DNA from: Thermoguttaceae bacterium
Lineage (GTDB): Bacteria; Planctomycetota; Planctomycetia; Pirellulales; Thermoguttaceae
Direction: 5' to 3'
Length of the DNA: 8,230 nucleotides
Assembly: GCA_024653385.1 (NCBI GenBank)
Contig: JANLFZ010000053.1
Span: 483 to 8,712 of the forward strand
The position numbers and the translations under genes are program-made. Shown here in pieces: positions 1-4,976 of this stretch. The notes under the pieces are model-generated. The model did no database searches. It was not told where the DNA came from and saw only the letters and a program-made list of their open reading frames with translations. Within the stretch, counting starts at the first letter, position 1, and every line of letters starts with the position of its first letter.

Positions 1-602
1 GCCTCGCCAAGCCCGTCGCCCAGCAGCGCCTCGACCAGGGGCCGAAGTTCCGCGGCGGTGAGATGCCGAGGGGCATACGAGCGCGCTGCCGTGCGTTCCA
101 ACGGGCGGCGAAGCCCGCGGTATTCCTCGAACGAACGAAGAAGGACTTGGGGATCCTCCGCCTCCGTCCGCGCCGCCAAGAATCGGCCCGAAAGACCCGG
201 GCCGCTGAATTCACCGCGCTGCGCCCGGGGCAACGGGCTCGAATCGCCGCGGGATGCCAGTGCGCCGCCAACCGCCGTGGGCGACGCGCGCGGTCCGGAG
301 GCACGGGTCTCGTCGGCAGTCGCAAGCCGGAACGGGTGGGTCGGACGAGGCGGCTGTGGCCTTTCCAAGCCGATCGGAGCCGCCAGTTCCCGACCTCCCG
401 ACCGATCGGGCGCGGCATCGGGTCGCCGATCGATTGGGGTCGCCGGCGCGCCGGGGCCGGTCGTGGACAACGAGGCAACCGCATGCCACGACGCGGATGG
501 CCTGCCCGCTGGCGGGCGGATCGCTGTCCCGATGCAAAGAGCCGCTCCCAGCCCGGCCGCGGCGAACGCGCCGAGCAGGCCAACGCGCGTACGGATTCTC
601 AT
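1..602 (-). CDS. Secreted or membrane-anchored protein of unknown function (C-terminus cut by the window edge)
   Basis: The frame is open from an ATG at 602 to the left edge: 200 codons with no stop, so the C-terminus is missing. Residues 1-5 are basic (MRIRTR), and 7-28 form a hydrophobic stretch of Gly, Ala and Leu, which fits a signal peptide or an uncleaved N-terminal anchor. Residues 29-145 are rich in Pro, Arg, Ala, Gly and Ser and look disordered. From about 150 to 200 the sequence becomes more protein-like, with charged helical stretches such as FEEYRGLRRPLER and LTAAELRPLVEALLG. A GGGAAG ribosome-binding sequence lies about 5 bases before the ATG. It follows nadC on the same strand after a 199-base gap that contains a strong dyad, so separate transcription is likely. 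I recognise no family. Competing open frames across this stretch lack a credible signal sequence, so I prefer this one, with moderate confidence. Confidence 0.6.
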   Translation of the reverse strand, partial: MRIRTRVGLLGAFAAAGLGAALCIGTAIRPPAGRPSASWHAVASLSTTGPGAPATPIDRRPDAAPDRSGGRELAAPIGLERPQPPRPTHPFRLATADETRASGPRASPTAVGGALASRGDSSPLPRAQRGEFSGPGLSGRFLAARTEAEDPQVLLRSFEEYRGLRRPLERTAARSYAPRHLTAAELRPLVEALLGDGLGE

Positions 603-621
603 GGGTCTTCCCTGACAACCG

Positions 622-664
622 CGCGACCGGACAGCGGGCCCGGGTTGGGGCCTGTCCCGTCGCG
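622..664. repeat. Long inverted repeat in the leader of the left-edge gene
   Basis: Bases 622-634 pair with 652-664: twelve base pairs with a single C-C mismatch (628/658) and a 17-base loop that holds a CGGGCCCG palindrome. It sits 20 bases upstream of the ATG at 602 and about 138 bases past the nadC stop. It could act as an operator, an mRNA leader hairpin, the nadC transcript end without a T-run, or a REP-type element. On the minus strand the right arm and loop edge read GGGACAGGCCCC, close to the arm of the hairpin at 1890-1944. The pairing is seen directly; the role is unknown. Confidence 0.6.
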
Positions 665-738
665 AGGCTCCCTCCTGGGTAGGATCTGCGGACCTGGATC
701 GCCACCGATCCTCTTTACCTTTATCGGACAACCCGGGC

Positions 739-756
739 AAACGGTCCAAGCCGTTT
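739..756. terminator. Weak hairpin after nadC, possible terminator
   Basis: AAACGG (739-744) and CCGTTT (751-756) form a six-pair stem with a six-base loop, 45 bases past the nadC stop. Read in the nadC direction, no T-run follows, so it is not a classical intrinsic terminator. Read on the plus strand, it is followed by T, C, T, T, but no plus-strand gene ends here. This is a low-confidence call. Confidence 0.2.
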
Positions 757-801
757 TCTTGGCAAACTGGCCGGACGCCATGGAAAGCCCGCGATGCGGC
801 G

Positions 802-1749
802 CTATTGCCAATCCAAGCCGAGGTCCAACACGACCGCCGAATGCGTCAGCGCGCCGATGCTGATCCGATCCACGCCGGTTTCGGCCACGGACCGAACCGT
901 CTCCAAATCGATTCCGCCCGATGCCTCGAGCTGCACCTTGGGCATGATGCGATCGCGACAGGCGACGGCCTGTCGAAGCATGTCGGGCGGCATGTTGTCG
1001 AGCAAGACGAGGTCGGGCCCGGCCGGCAACACTTCGGCAAGCTGGTCCAACGTGTCGACTTCGATCTCGACGATCATGCGCGAGCGGACCAATTGAGGTA
1101 CTCGCTTTTCGATCCACTGCCTTGCCTTGGCCACCGCCTGGGAGGGAGTAAACCGACTCGATGGATCGTGTCGATCGACGGCCCCAAAGGCCAGGTGATT
1201 GTCTTTGATAAGCACCGCGTCGAACAGCCCGGTGCGGTGATTTCTGCCGCCGCCGCAGCGTACCGCGTACTTCTCCAGCCGACGCCATCCGGGGGTGGTC
1301 TTGCGCGTGTCGTAAATGGCCGCCTTCGTACCCGCGACTTTGTCGACGTACTTGCGGGTCAACGTGGCGATGCCCGACAGCCGGCCCAGGAAGTTCAACA
1401 ACGTCCGCTCGGCGGTCAGCAAAGCGCTGGCCGGACCCTCGATCCGGCCGATGGTCTGGCCGGCCTTGACCGATTTACCGTCTGCCGTTTCGGGAAACCA
1501 ATGGAGGTCGGGGTCGAACTCCTGAAGGATCACGGGCGCCGCGGAAATGCCTGCCACCACGCCGGCGCGACGGACGACCACCGAGGCTCGCGCGACCGCC
1601 CCTTTGGAAACCAGGGCTTGGGTCGTGCAGTCGCCCAGGGGTCCCAGGTCCTCGCGGATGGCCATATGCACCAATTCGCGACACGCTTCTTCGAGTGTCG
1701 GATTCCAGGCGATTTGATCGAAATCCTTGGAACTTGTGGATTTGCGCAA
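802..1749 (-). CDS. nadC: Nicotinate-nucleotide pyrophosphorylase (quinolinate phosphoribosyltransferase)
   Basis: Cytoplasmic enzyme of de novo NAD synthesis. It converts quinolinate and PRPP to nicotinate mononucleotide, CO2 and pyrophosphate (EC 2.4.2.19). The 315-residue product has the full set of family motifs: an N-terminal open-faced domain with IREDLGPLGDCTT (31-43), ERTLLNFLGRLSGIAT (114-129), DTRKTTPGWRRLEKYAVRCGGG (147-168, with the Arg/Lys/His residues that bind substrate continuing to HRTGLFDAVLIKDNH at 171-185), VEIEVDT (227-233), LVLLDNM (247-253), LEASGGI (274-280) and ISIGALTHS (296-304). The start is a TTG because GGGAGG lies six bases before it. The in-frame ATG at 1851 has no good ribosome-binding sequence and would add a non-conserved 34-residue extension. 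No nadA or nadB lies in the window. The family call is near certain; the start is somewhat less so. Confidence 0.96.
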   Translation of the reverse strand: MRKSTSSKDFDQIAWNPTLEEACRELVHMAIREDLGPLGDCTTQALVSKGAVARASVVVRRAGVVAGISAAPVILQEFDPDLHWFPETADGKSVKAGQTIGRIEGPASALLTAERTLLNFLGRLSGIATLTRKYVDKVAGTKAAIYDTRKTTPGWRRLEKYAVRCGGGRNHRTGLFDAVLIKDNHLAFGAVDRHDPSSRFTPSQAVAKARQWIEKRVPQLVRSRMIVEIEVDTLDQLAEVLPAGPDLVLLDNMPPDMLRQAVACRDRIMPKVQLEASGGIDLETVRSVAETGVDRISIGALTHSAVVLDLGLDWQ

Positions 1750-1755
1750 CACCGA

Positions 1756-1761
1756 CCTCCC
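1756..1761 (-). promoter_or_regulatory. Ribosome binding site that selects the nadC TTG start
   Basis: On the minus strand GGGAGG ends six bases before the TTG at 1749, which is ideal spacing. The neighbouring GTG at 1752 would be only three bases away, which is too close. The ATG at 1851 has no comparable sequence upstream. Confidence 0.6.
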
Positions 1762-1889
1762 TGGACTCACGACGTGGCGCGACGGTATTCCCGCAGAGAC
1801 ATTACCCAGTTGTGGGGGAATCACATGCACATCCGGAGTATTTGGTTCCATGCTACCGTTGGAATGCCCTGGTGTAACCACCCATGCGA

Positions 1890-1944
1890 GGGGGCTAGCT
1901 CGTGGTTCGGCCCGCCAAGGGCCCAAAAAAAGGAGCCAGTCCCC
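1890..1944. repeat. Imperfect REP-like inverted repeat
   Basis: Bases 1890-1901 pair with 1933-1944 with one G-T wobble and one mismatch. The loop is about 31 bases and ends in seven A residues. On the minus strand the right arm reads GGGGACTGGCTCC followed by T residues. This layout (a GGGGAC-type arm next to a T-run, between genes) resembles short dispersed repeats mobilised by REP-associated tyrosine transposases, but no transposase lies here. The arm shares 10 of 12 positions with the arm at 647-658. The pairing is observed; the repeat-family assignment is inference. Confidence 0.4.
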
Positions 1945-2083
1945 GGCCTGCGAACGGTTACCGCAAGTAGCAGCGGTCTCCGTCCACGGTTCCTTGGGTC
2001 TCCGGTAAAGAATATCGGTCGGATGGGTCGCCCGGAAAGCCCCACCGGAGGGCGCGGGGTAGCCGTCCCGTGTGTCCGGGGGC

Positions 2084-2113
2084 ATAATACGACAAACCGC
2101 GCGGATGGCCCAA
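2084..2113 (-). promoter_or_regulatory. Weak candidate promoter facing nadC
   Basis: On the minus strand, TTGGGC (2113-2108) and TATTAT (2089-2084) are separated by 18 bases. The -10 matches consensus at five of six positions, the -35 at only three. It would give a leader of roughly 330 bases before the TTG start. It is the best AT-rich box in this GC-rich gap, but chance is a real alternative. Confidence 0.25.
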
Positions 2114-2144
2114 CCCGTGGGGGTGCGACCATTGCAACCCGAGG

Positions 2145-2173
2145 TTGACGGCGGGCGACGCAAGAGGTCCGAT
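2145..2173 (+). promoter_or_regulatory. Weak candidate promoter for the ComEA-like gene
   Basis: TTGACG (2145-2150, five of six positions) is followed after 17 bases by TCCGAT (2168-2173, three of six positions). The position fits, with a leader of about 55 bases. The -10 is poor. Confidence 0.25.
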
Positions 2174-2232
2174 GGTGTACCGTGGGCGCCGCATGCCCGG
2201 CGCGCGAGAACCGCTCTTGGAAGCAAAGCGCG

Positions 2233-2646
2233 ATGCCGCTTGACTCGTCCACCAGGGTGCCTCATCGACCGTCATGGCTGCTCCGACGGGCCGATCAGGC
2301 GGCCGTGGCGATACTCGTGTTGGTCGGGCTGGCGTCGATGATTGGCTGGTGGATCCTCCGGGGCGGCCACGCCGGACGGCTTCTCGAGGTGGAACACGCC
2401 GCGTCCCAAACGCTGCGTTTCGAGGTCGACATCAACGAAGCCCAGTGGCCGGAGTTGGTGCTGCTTCCAGGCATTGGCGAGACGCTGGCCAAGCGGATCG
2501 TCGAGTCGCGGAGGACTCTCGGACCGTTCCGGGATCACGACGACCTGCGTCGCGTGCGAGGCATCGGTCCGAAGACGCTCGAGGGCATGCGCCCATATCT
2601 CCGTGCCATGCCCGGCCAGTCCGCCTTGGCGGGAAGCACGCCGTAG
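2233..2646 (+). CDS. Membrane-anchored helix-hairpin-helix (ComEA-like) protein
   Basis: A 137-residue protein with a short basic N-terminus, one membrane helix at about 23-42 (AAVAILVLVGLASMIGWWIL) and an outward-facing soluble part. The soluble part carries the ComEA signature: VDINEA (65-70), a first helix-hairpin-helix LPGIGETLAKRIVESR (78-93), GPFRDHDDLRRV (97-108) and a second hairpin RGIGPKTLEGMRPYL (109-123). In ComEA this tandem fold binds DNA without sequence specificity during uptake. Planctomycete-type proteins of this layout are usually annotated only by domain, so a competence role is inference. The start is the ATG at 2233, with GGAAG nine bases before it; an in-frame ATG at 2182 would add 17 non-hydrophobic residues. 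There is no ComEC or ComF gene nearby. It lies 99 bases before the CNNM-type gene on the same strand, so joint transcription is possible. Confidence 0.85.
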   Translation: MPLDSSTRVPHRPSWLLRRADQAAVAILVLVGLASMIGWWILRGGHAGRLLEVEHAASQTLRFEVDINEAQWPELVLLPGIGETLAKRIVESRRTLGPFRDHDDLRRVRGIGPKTLEGMRPYLRAMPGQSALAGSTP

Positions 2647-2708
2647 CCGCCGCCTGATTGGGCTGCCTGGCCGTCGTCGCGCCCGGGATGCCAGATCGTA
2701 AGGAGGCG

Positions 2709-2725
2709 CCGCGGCCTAACCGCGG
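2709..2725. repeat. Small CCGCGG hairpin between the ComEA-like and CNNM-type genes
   Basis: CCGCGG occurs at 2709-2714 and 2720-2725 with a five-base spacer, so the copies form both a direct and an inverted repeat. The hairpin ends 20 bases before the CNNM-type start. An AAGGAGG at 2698-2704 just upstream has no start codon at a usable distance. The real ribosome binding site is AAGGAG at 2734-2739. Confidence 0.4.
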
Positions 2726-2745
2726 AAACCACGAAGGAGAGGACC

Positions 2746-3981
2746 ATGCTCTTGTTTGTCATCGCCTTGGCGATTGCCTTGGGCATTTCCTTCCTGTGTT
2801 CGCTTCTGGAGGCCACGTTGCTGAGTCTGACGCCCAACCAGGTGGCGGATCTCTCGCAACGGCGTCCGGAAGCCGGCGCGATCTGGCGGCGTTTCAAGAG
2901 CGACGTGCAGTCGCCGATCGCGGTGATTCTGCTGTTGAACACGGCCGCGCACACGATCGGGGCGTCGGTCGCCGGGGCCCAGTTCGACGACATCTTCGGC
3001 GACCGATGGATATGGCTCTTTTCGCTGGTCTTCACGTATGCGATGCTCCAGTTCACCGAAATCCTGCCCAAGACCTTGGGCGTGCGGTTCAACCGCGAGT
3101 TGGCCGGCTGGATCGCCCGGCCCTTGCACTGGGCCGTGATCGTCTTTCGGCCCGTGATTCGCTGGACCCATTGGATCAACCGGCCTTTCGAGGTCCGCCG
3201 CAAGACCGACCGCCCTCCGGCGACGATCGAGGAGATTACGGCCCTGGCCGGGCTGGCGCGGCTTTCGAACCAGATCGGTCCCCAGCAGGAGCGGATCATT
3301 GTTTCGGCCACGCGCATGACCAGCCTCCGGCTGCGCGACGTGATGCTCCCCACGGAACAGATCGCCTTTCTCTCGACATCGCAAACGCTGACCGAGGCCC
3401 TGACCACGGCCCACATCGACGCCCACACGAGGTATCCGGTTTGCGAGGATGGCGATCCGAACCGCGTGGTGGGCTACGTCAATTTCAAGGAACTGGTCTA
3501 CTACATGCGCATGAATCCCGGCGACCCGACCCTTCGGGGAATCATCCGCCCGATCCACTTCGCGTCGCCGGACGACTCGGCCGCCGATCTGTTGCGGACC
3601 TTCGTCAACGAGCACGTCCACGTCGCGGTGGTGCGCGACGCGGCCGGCGCCACGCTGGGCCTGATCACCATGGAAGACCTGGTCGAGGAACTGGTCGGCG
3701 AGCTGGAGGACGAGTTCGATCGCTTGCCGCGGATGTTCCACGCCCTGTCGGGCGGAACCTGGATGATCGGCGGCGGCCTGCCGGTGGCCGACGTGGCACG
3801 CCGACTCGAGCTGCCGCTGGAAGAGCAAGCCGGCACCGTCTCGGCGTGGCTGCTTCGGCGTCTGGGTCGGCCGCCTCGCGTGGGCGACGAGCACGAGGAA
3901 GCCGGAGCGAAGTTCACGGTGCGCCGCGTCCGGCGAGGCCGCGTGTTCGAGGCCATGGTCACACGCGGTCCGGCGAGCTGA
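2746..3981 (+). CDS. CNNM/CorC-type membrane protein (DUF21, CBS pair, CorC_HlyC domain)
   Basis: A 411-residue inner-membrane protein of the family that includes CorC and the CNNM proteins, linked to Mg2+ (and in some members Na+-coupled) efflux. The order is the family's: a DUF21 transmembrane domain with hydrophobic segments at about 1-24, 57-76 and 88-107, a further amphipathic stretch at 122-145, SLLEATLLSLTP at 19-30, and the conserved FTEILPKTLG at 103-112. Next comes a tandem CBS domain at about 195-320, where nucleotides may bind, ending in the hallmark MEDLVEELVGELEDEFD (309-325). Last is a CorC_HlyC domain at about 330-408. Length is normal for the family. The start is set by AAGGAG six bases before the ATG. 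The usual Gly before Glu in the GEILPK motif is Thr here. Whether this member moves Mg2+, Na+/Mg2+ or another ion cannot be told from sequence. The older haemolysin label for such proteins is probably misleading. Confidence 0.93.
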   Translation: MLLFVIALAIALGISFLCSLLEATLLSLTPNQVADLSQRRPEAGAIWRRFKSDVQSPIAVILLLNTAAHTIGASVAGAQFDDIFGDRWIWLFSLVFTYAMLQFTEILPKTLGVRFNRELAGWIARPLHWAVIVFRPVIRWTHWINRPFEVRRKTDRPPATIEEITALAGLARLSNQIGPQQERIIVSATRMTSLRLRDVMLPTEQIAFLSTSQTLTEALTTAHIDAHTRYPVCEDGDPNRVVGYVNFKELVYYMRMNPGDPTLRGIIRPIHFASPDDSAADLLRTFVNEHVHVAVVRDAAGATLGLITMEDLVEELVGELEDEFDRLPRMFHALSGGTWMIGGGLPVADVARRLELPLEEQAGTVSAWLLRRLGRPPRVGDEHEEAGAKFTVRRVRRGRVFEAMVTRGPAS

Positions 3982-4053
3982 CCGTTTCGCGCGATCGGGC
4001 CGGGGCGAGGCCATCGCCGTGGTCTGGCCAGATCTCCCACGCACGTTGCGGCC

Positions 4054-4073
4054 CTTGCGGGAAGTGCCGCAAG
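4054..4073. terminator. Hairpin after the CNNM-type gene, possible terminator
   Basis: CTTGCGG (4054-4060) and CCGCAAG (4067-4073) form a perfect seven-pair stem with a six-base loop, 72 bases past the stop codon. No T-run follows, so it may be a transcript-end stabiliser or a Rho-dependent end rather than an intrinsic terminator. Confidence 0.35.
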
Positions 4074-4087
4074 CCCCGCTGTAAACT

Positions 4088-4144
4088 TGTCAGTTTGACA
4101 CCGGGAAAAGCGTCTTTGGCGGGCCGCGCCTGCCAATTTGACAC
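4088..4144. promoter_or_regulatory. Two related dyads, candidate enhancer sites for a sigma-54 activator
   Basis: TGTCAGTTTGACAC (4088-4101) and TGCCAATTTGACAC (4131-4144) match at 12 of 14 positions in the same orientation. The first is a perfect dyad, TGTCA-N3-TGACA; the second has one changed base in its left half. Their spacing is 43 bases, about four helical turns, so both would face the same side of the DNA. They lie about 206 and 163 bases upstream of the predicted sigma-54 start, the usual range for enhancer-binding proteins. The activator is not in the window. The first site also fits the GT-N7-AC pattern known for NorR, but that pattern is too short to name the regulator. Confidence 0.5.
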
Positions 4145-4200
4145 GACCCGCGAGGCCGCATTCCGAAGCGCCTCTTGGCGACCGTGGGTCGGGCTTGTCG

Positions 4201-4227
4201 CAACCTGTTGGTTCTCCAACGGTTGGG
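4201..4227. promoter_or_regulatory. Cluster of alternating CAAC/GTTG half-sites
   Basis: CAACC (4201-4205), GTTGG (4207-4211), CCAAC (4216-4220) and GTTGG (4222-4226) alternate within 26 bases. They form two adjacent palindromes, CAAC-N2-GTTG and CCAAC-N-GTTGG. The cluster lies between the upstream dyads and the sigma-54 promoter, about 75-100 bases before the predicted start. It could be an operator for a second regulator, or chance. Confidence 0.3.
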
Positions 4228-4270
4228 AGATCGTCTCGGCGATGCGCGGCACGGCGGCGCGCCCGACAAC

Positions 4271-4290
4271 TATTGGCACGCGCTTTGCTT
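4271..4290 (+). promoter_or_regulatory. Sigma-54 (-24/-12) promoter of hsp20
   Basis: TTGGCACG at 4273-4280, then CGCT, then TTGCT at 4285-4289, matches the RpoN consensus YTGGCACG-N4-TTGCW at every defined position, with the required GG and GC spacing. Transcription should begin near 4300, leaving a leader of about 138 bases. An A- or T-rich stretch follows the -12 element, as is common. Such promoters need an ATP-driven activator bound upstream, and two suitable dyads are present. The only plus-strand gene downstream is hsp20. Confidence 0.8.
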
Positions 4291-4291
4291 T

Positions 4292-4311
4292 TTGCCAACT
4301 CGGGCTGGCAA
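4292..4311 (+). promoter_or_regulatory. Inverted repeat at the predicted hsp20 transcription start
   Basis: TTGCCA (4292-4297) and TGGCAA (4306-4311) form a six-pair dyad with an eight-base loop, centred on the predicted start near 4300. TTGGCA inside the promoter (4273-4278) is a third copy of the half-site and pairs equally well with TGCCAA at 4293-4298. A repressor site overlapping the promoter is possible. The sequence cannot tell this from chance. Confidence 0.3.
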
Positions 4312-4326
4312 TGGTCGCCGGTCCTT

Positions 4327-4401
4327 CGGAACCGCCTGCCTCGCGCGGGCGGTTTCGGATGGGTGGTTGGTTTCGGAAGCGCCCGGCGGCGAGCGCTTCC
4401 G
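4327..4401 (+). other. Two strong hairpins in the hsp20 mRNA leader
   Basis: Hairpin one pairs CGGAACCGCC (4327-4336) with GGCGGTTTCG (4348-4357): ten pairs with one G-U. Hairpin two pairs CGGAAGCGC (4374-4382) with GCGCTTCCG (4393-4401): nine perfect pairs and a ten-base loop. Both lie between the predicted sigma-54 start and the ribosome binding site. Neither covers the AGGAGGAGG sequence, so this is not a ROSE- or fourU-type thermometer of the simple form. A role in mRNA stability is plausible. Confidence 0.5.
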
Positions 4402-4420
4402 GGTAACGATACAAGGCACA

Positions 4421-4430
4421 AAGGAGGAGG
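4421..4430 (+). promoter_or_regulatory. Strong ribosome binding site of hsp20
   Basis: AAGGAGGAGG ends seven bases before the ATG at 4438. It lies outside both leader hairpins in an unpaired-looking, A/C-rich stretch, so translation looks constitutively open once the mRNA is made. Confidence 0.8.
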
Positions 4431-4437
4431 CACACAC

Positions 4438-4887
4438 ATGGTACGATCGCTTGTTCCGTGGGGCTTTGGCGCCCCCCAGGTCTTCGAGCGGTTCCGGCGG
4501 GAGATGGACCAACTGTTTAGCGACTTCCTGGGCAACGAGAACGGCGGGGAACACGTCCTCGCGTTCGCGCCTCGGACCAATGTCGCGGAGACCGATACCC
4601 ATTACGAACTCACCGTCGACCTGCCGGGCTTGAAGGCCGACGACTTCACCGTGGAACTCAAGGATGGGAACCTCTGGATCTCCGGCGAACGCAAGGAGGA
4701 GACCGAACAGAAGGGCAAGACCTGGCACCGCATCGAGCGGCAATACGGACATTTCCGCCGGGTGTTCCCCCTGGGCGCGGACGTCGATCCCGATCGGATC
4801 GAAGCCGAGTACAAAGACGGCGTGCTCCGCGTGACGGTCCCGAAGAGCGAGGCGATGCGGCCGAAGAAGATCGAGGTCAAGGCCTAG
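4438..4887 (+). CDS. hsp20: Small heat-shock protein, Hsp20/alpha-crystallin family
   Basis: A 149-residue cytoplasmic holdase chaperone of the IbpA/Hsp20 type. It binds unfolding proteins without ATP and passes them to DnaK or ClpB. The N-terminal arm (1-43) has FERFRREMDQLFSDF at 16-30, typical of bacterial class A members. The alpha-crystallin domain spans about 44-136: PRTNVAETDTHYELTVDLPGLKADDF (45-70), LWISGERKEE (79-88), YGHFRRVFPLGADVD (103-117) and the conserved DGVLRVTVPK (127-136). The tail ends in KKIEVKA, giving an IxV form of the oligomerisation motif at 145-147. Length is normal. The start is fixed by a strong AGGAGGAGG seven bases before the ATG. Transcription appears to depend on sigma-54, with two leader hairpins and an intrinsic terminator, so it is probably monocistronic. 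I found no CIRCE element. Confidence 0.96.
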   Translation: MVRSLVPWGFGAPQVFERFRREMDQLFSDFLGNENGGEHVLAFAPRTNVAETDTHYELTVDLPGLKADDFTVELKDGNLWISGERKEETEQKGKTWHRIERQYGHFRRVFPLGADVDPDRIEAEYKDGVLRVTVPKSEAMRPKKIEVKA

Positions 4888-4935
4888 AACGTCTTGCCCC
4901 GGGGCCGGGGGAACAACACGTAGGGCACTTCGAGC

Positions 4936-4976
4936 GAACCCAAGGAACCACGGAAGTCCTTGGGTTCACTTTTTTT
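4936..4976 (+). terminator. Intrinsic terminator of hsp20
   Basis: GAACCCAAGGA (4936-4946) and TCCTTGGGTTC (4957-4967) form a perfect 11-pair stem with a ten-base loop, followed by A, C and seven T residues (4970-4976). It begins 49 bases past the hsp20 stop. It works in the plus direction only, because no T-run follows the stem on the minus strand. Its right arm and T-run also contain the stop and last two codons of the convergent gene. Confidence 0.9.

Larger units (their letters stand above)
1750..2232. other. Divergent intergenic region between nadC and the ComEA-like gene
   Basis: These 483 bases hold no gene I can support. A minus-strand frame runs open from nadC through to 2265, but its translation is rich in Arg, Pro and Gly and shows no family signal. 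No tRNA cloverleaf or T-arm was found on either strand. What can be seen is an imperfect hairpin (1890-1944), an A-run at 1924-1931, and weak promoter candidates facing each way. If nadC starts at the candidate promoter near 2084, its leader would be more than 300 bases and would include the hairpin. Confidence 0.6.

Noticed and set aside
1900..2010. Possible tRNA in the nadC/ComEA gap
   Set aside because: Some short stems occur, but there is no T-arm sequence and no anticodon arm with proper spacing on either strand.
805..2148. 447-residue plus-strand frame opposite nadC
   Set aside because: It is the antisense shadow of nadC in GC-rich DNA. Its translation has no domain and no ribosome binding site.
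802..2265. Single 487-residue minus-strand frame including nadC
   Set aside because: Only the part from about 1749 down matches NadC. The upstream 172 residues are Arg/Pro/Gly-rich with no family signal, and the ribosome binding site points to the TTG at 1749.
2658..4406. 582-residue plus-strand frame overlapping the CNNM-type gene
   Set aside because: It is out of frame with a gene that has complete family motifs, and its translation is Arg/Gly/Pro-rich low complexity.
4138..4437. N-terminal extension of Hsp20 in the same open frame
   Set aside because: It would cover the sigma-54 promoter region and leader, has no Hsp20 similarity, and the strong ribosome binding site is directly before the ATG at 4438.
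3982..4437. CIRCE or ROSE/fourU element for hsp20
   Set aside because: No TTAGCACTC-type inverted repeat is present, and the ribosome binding site is not paired in the visible leader hairpins.
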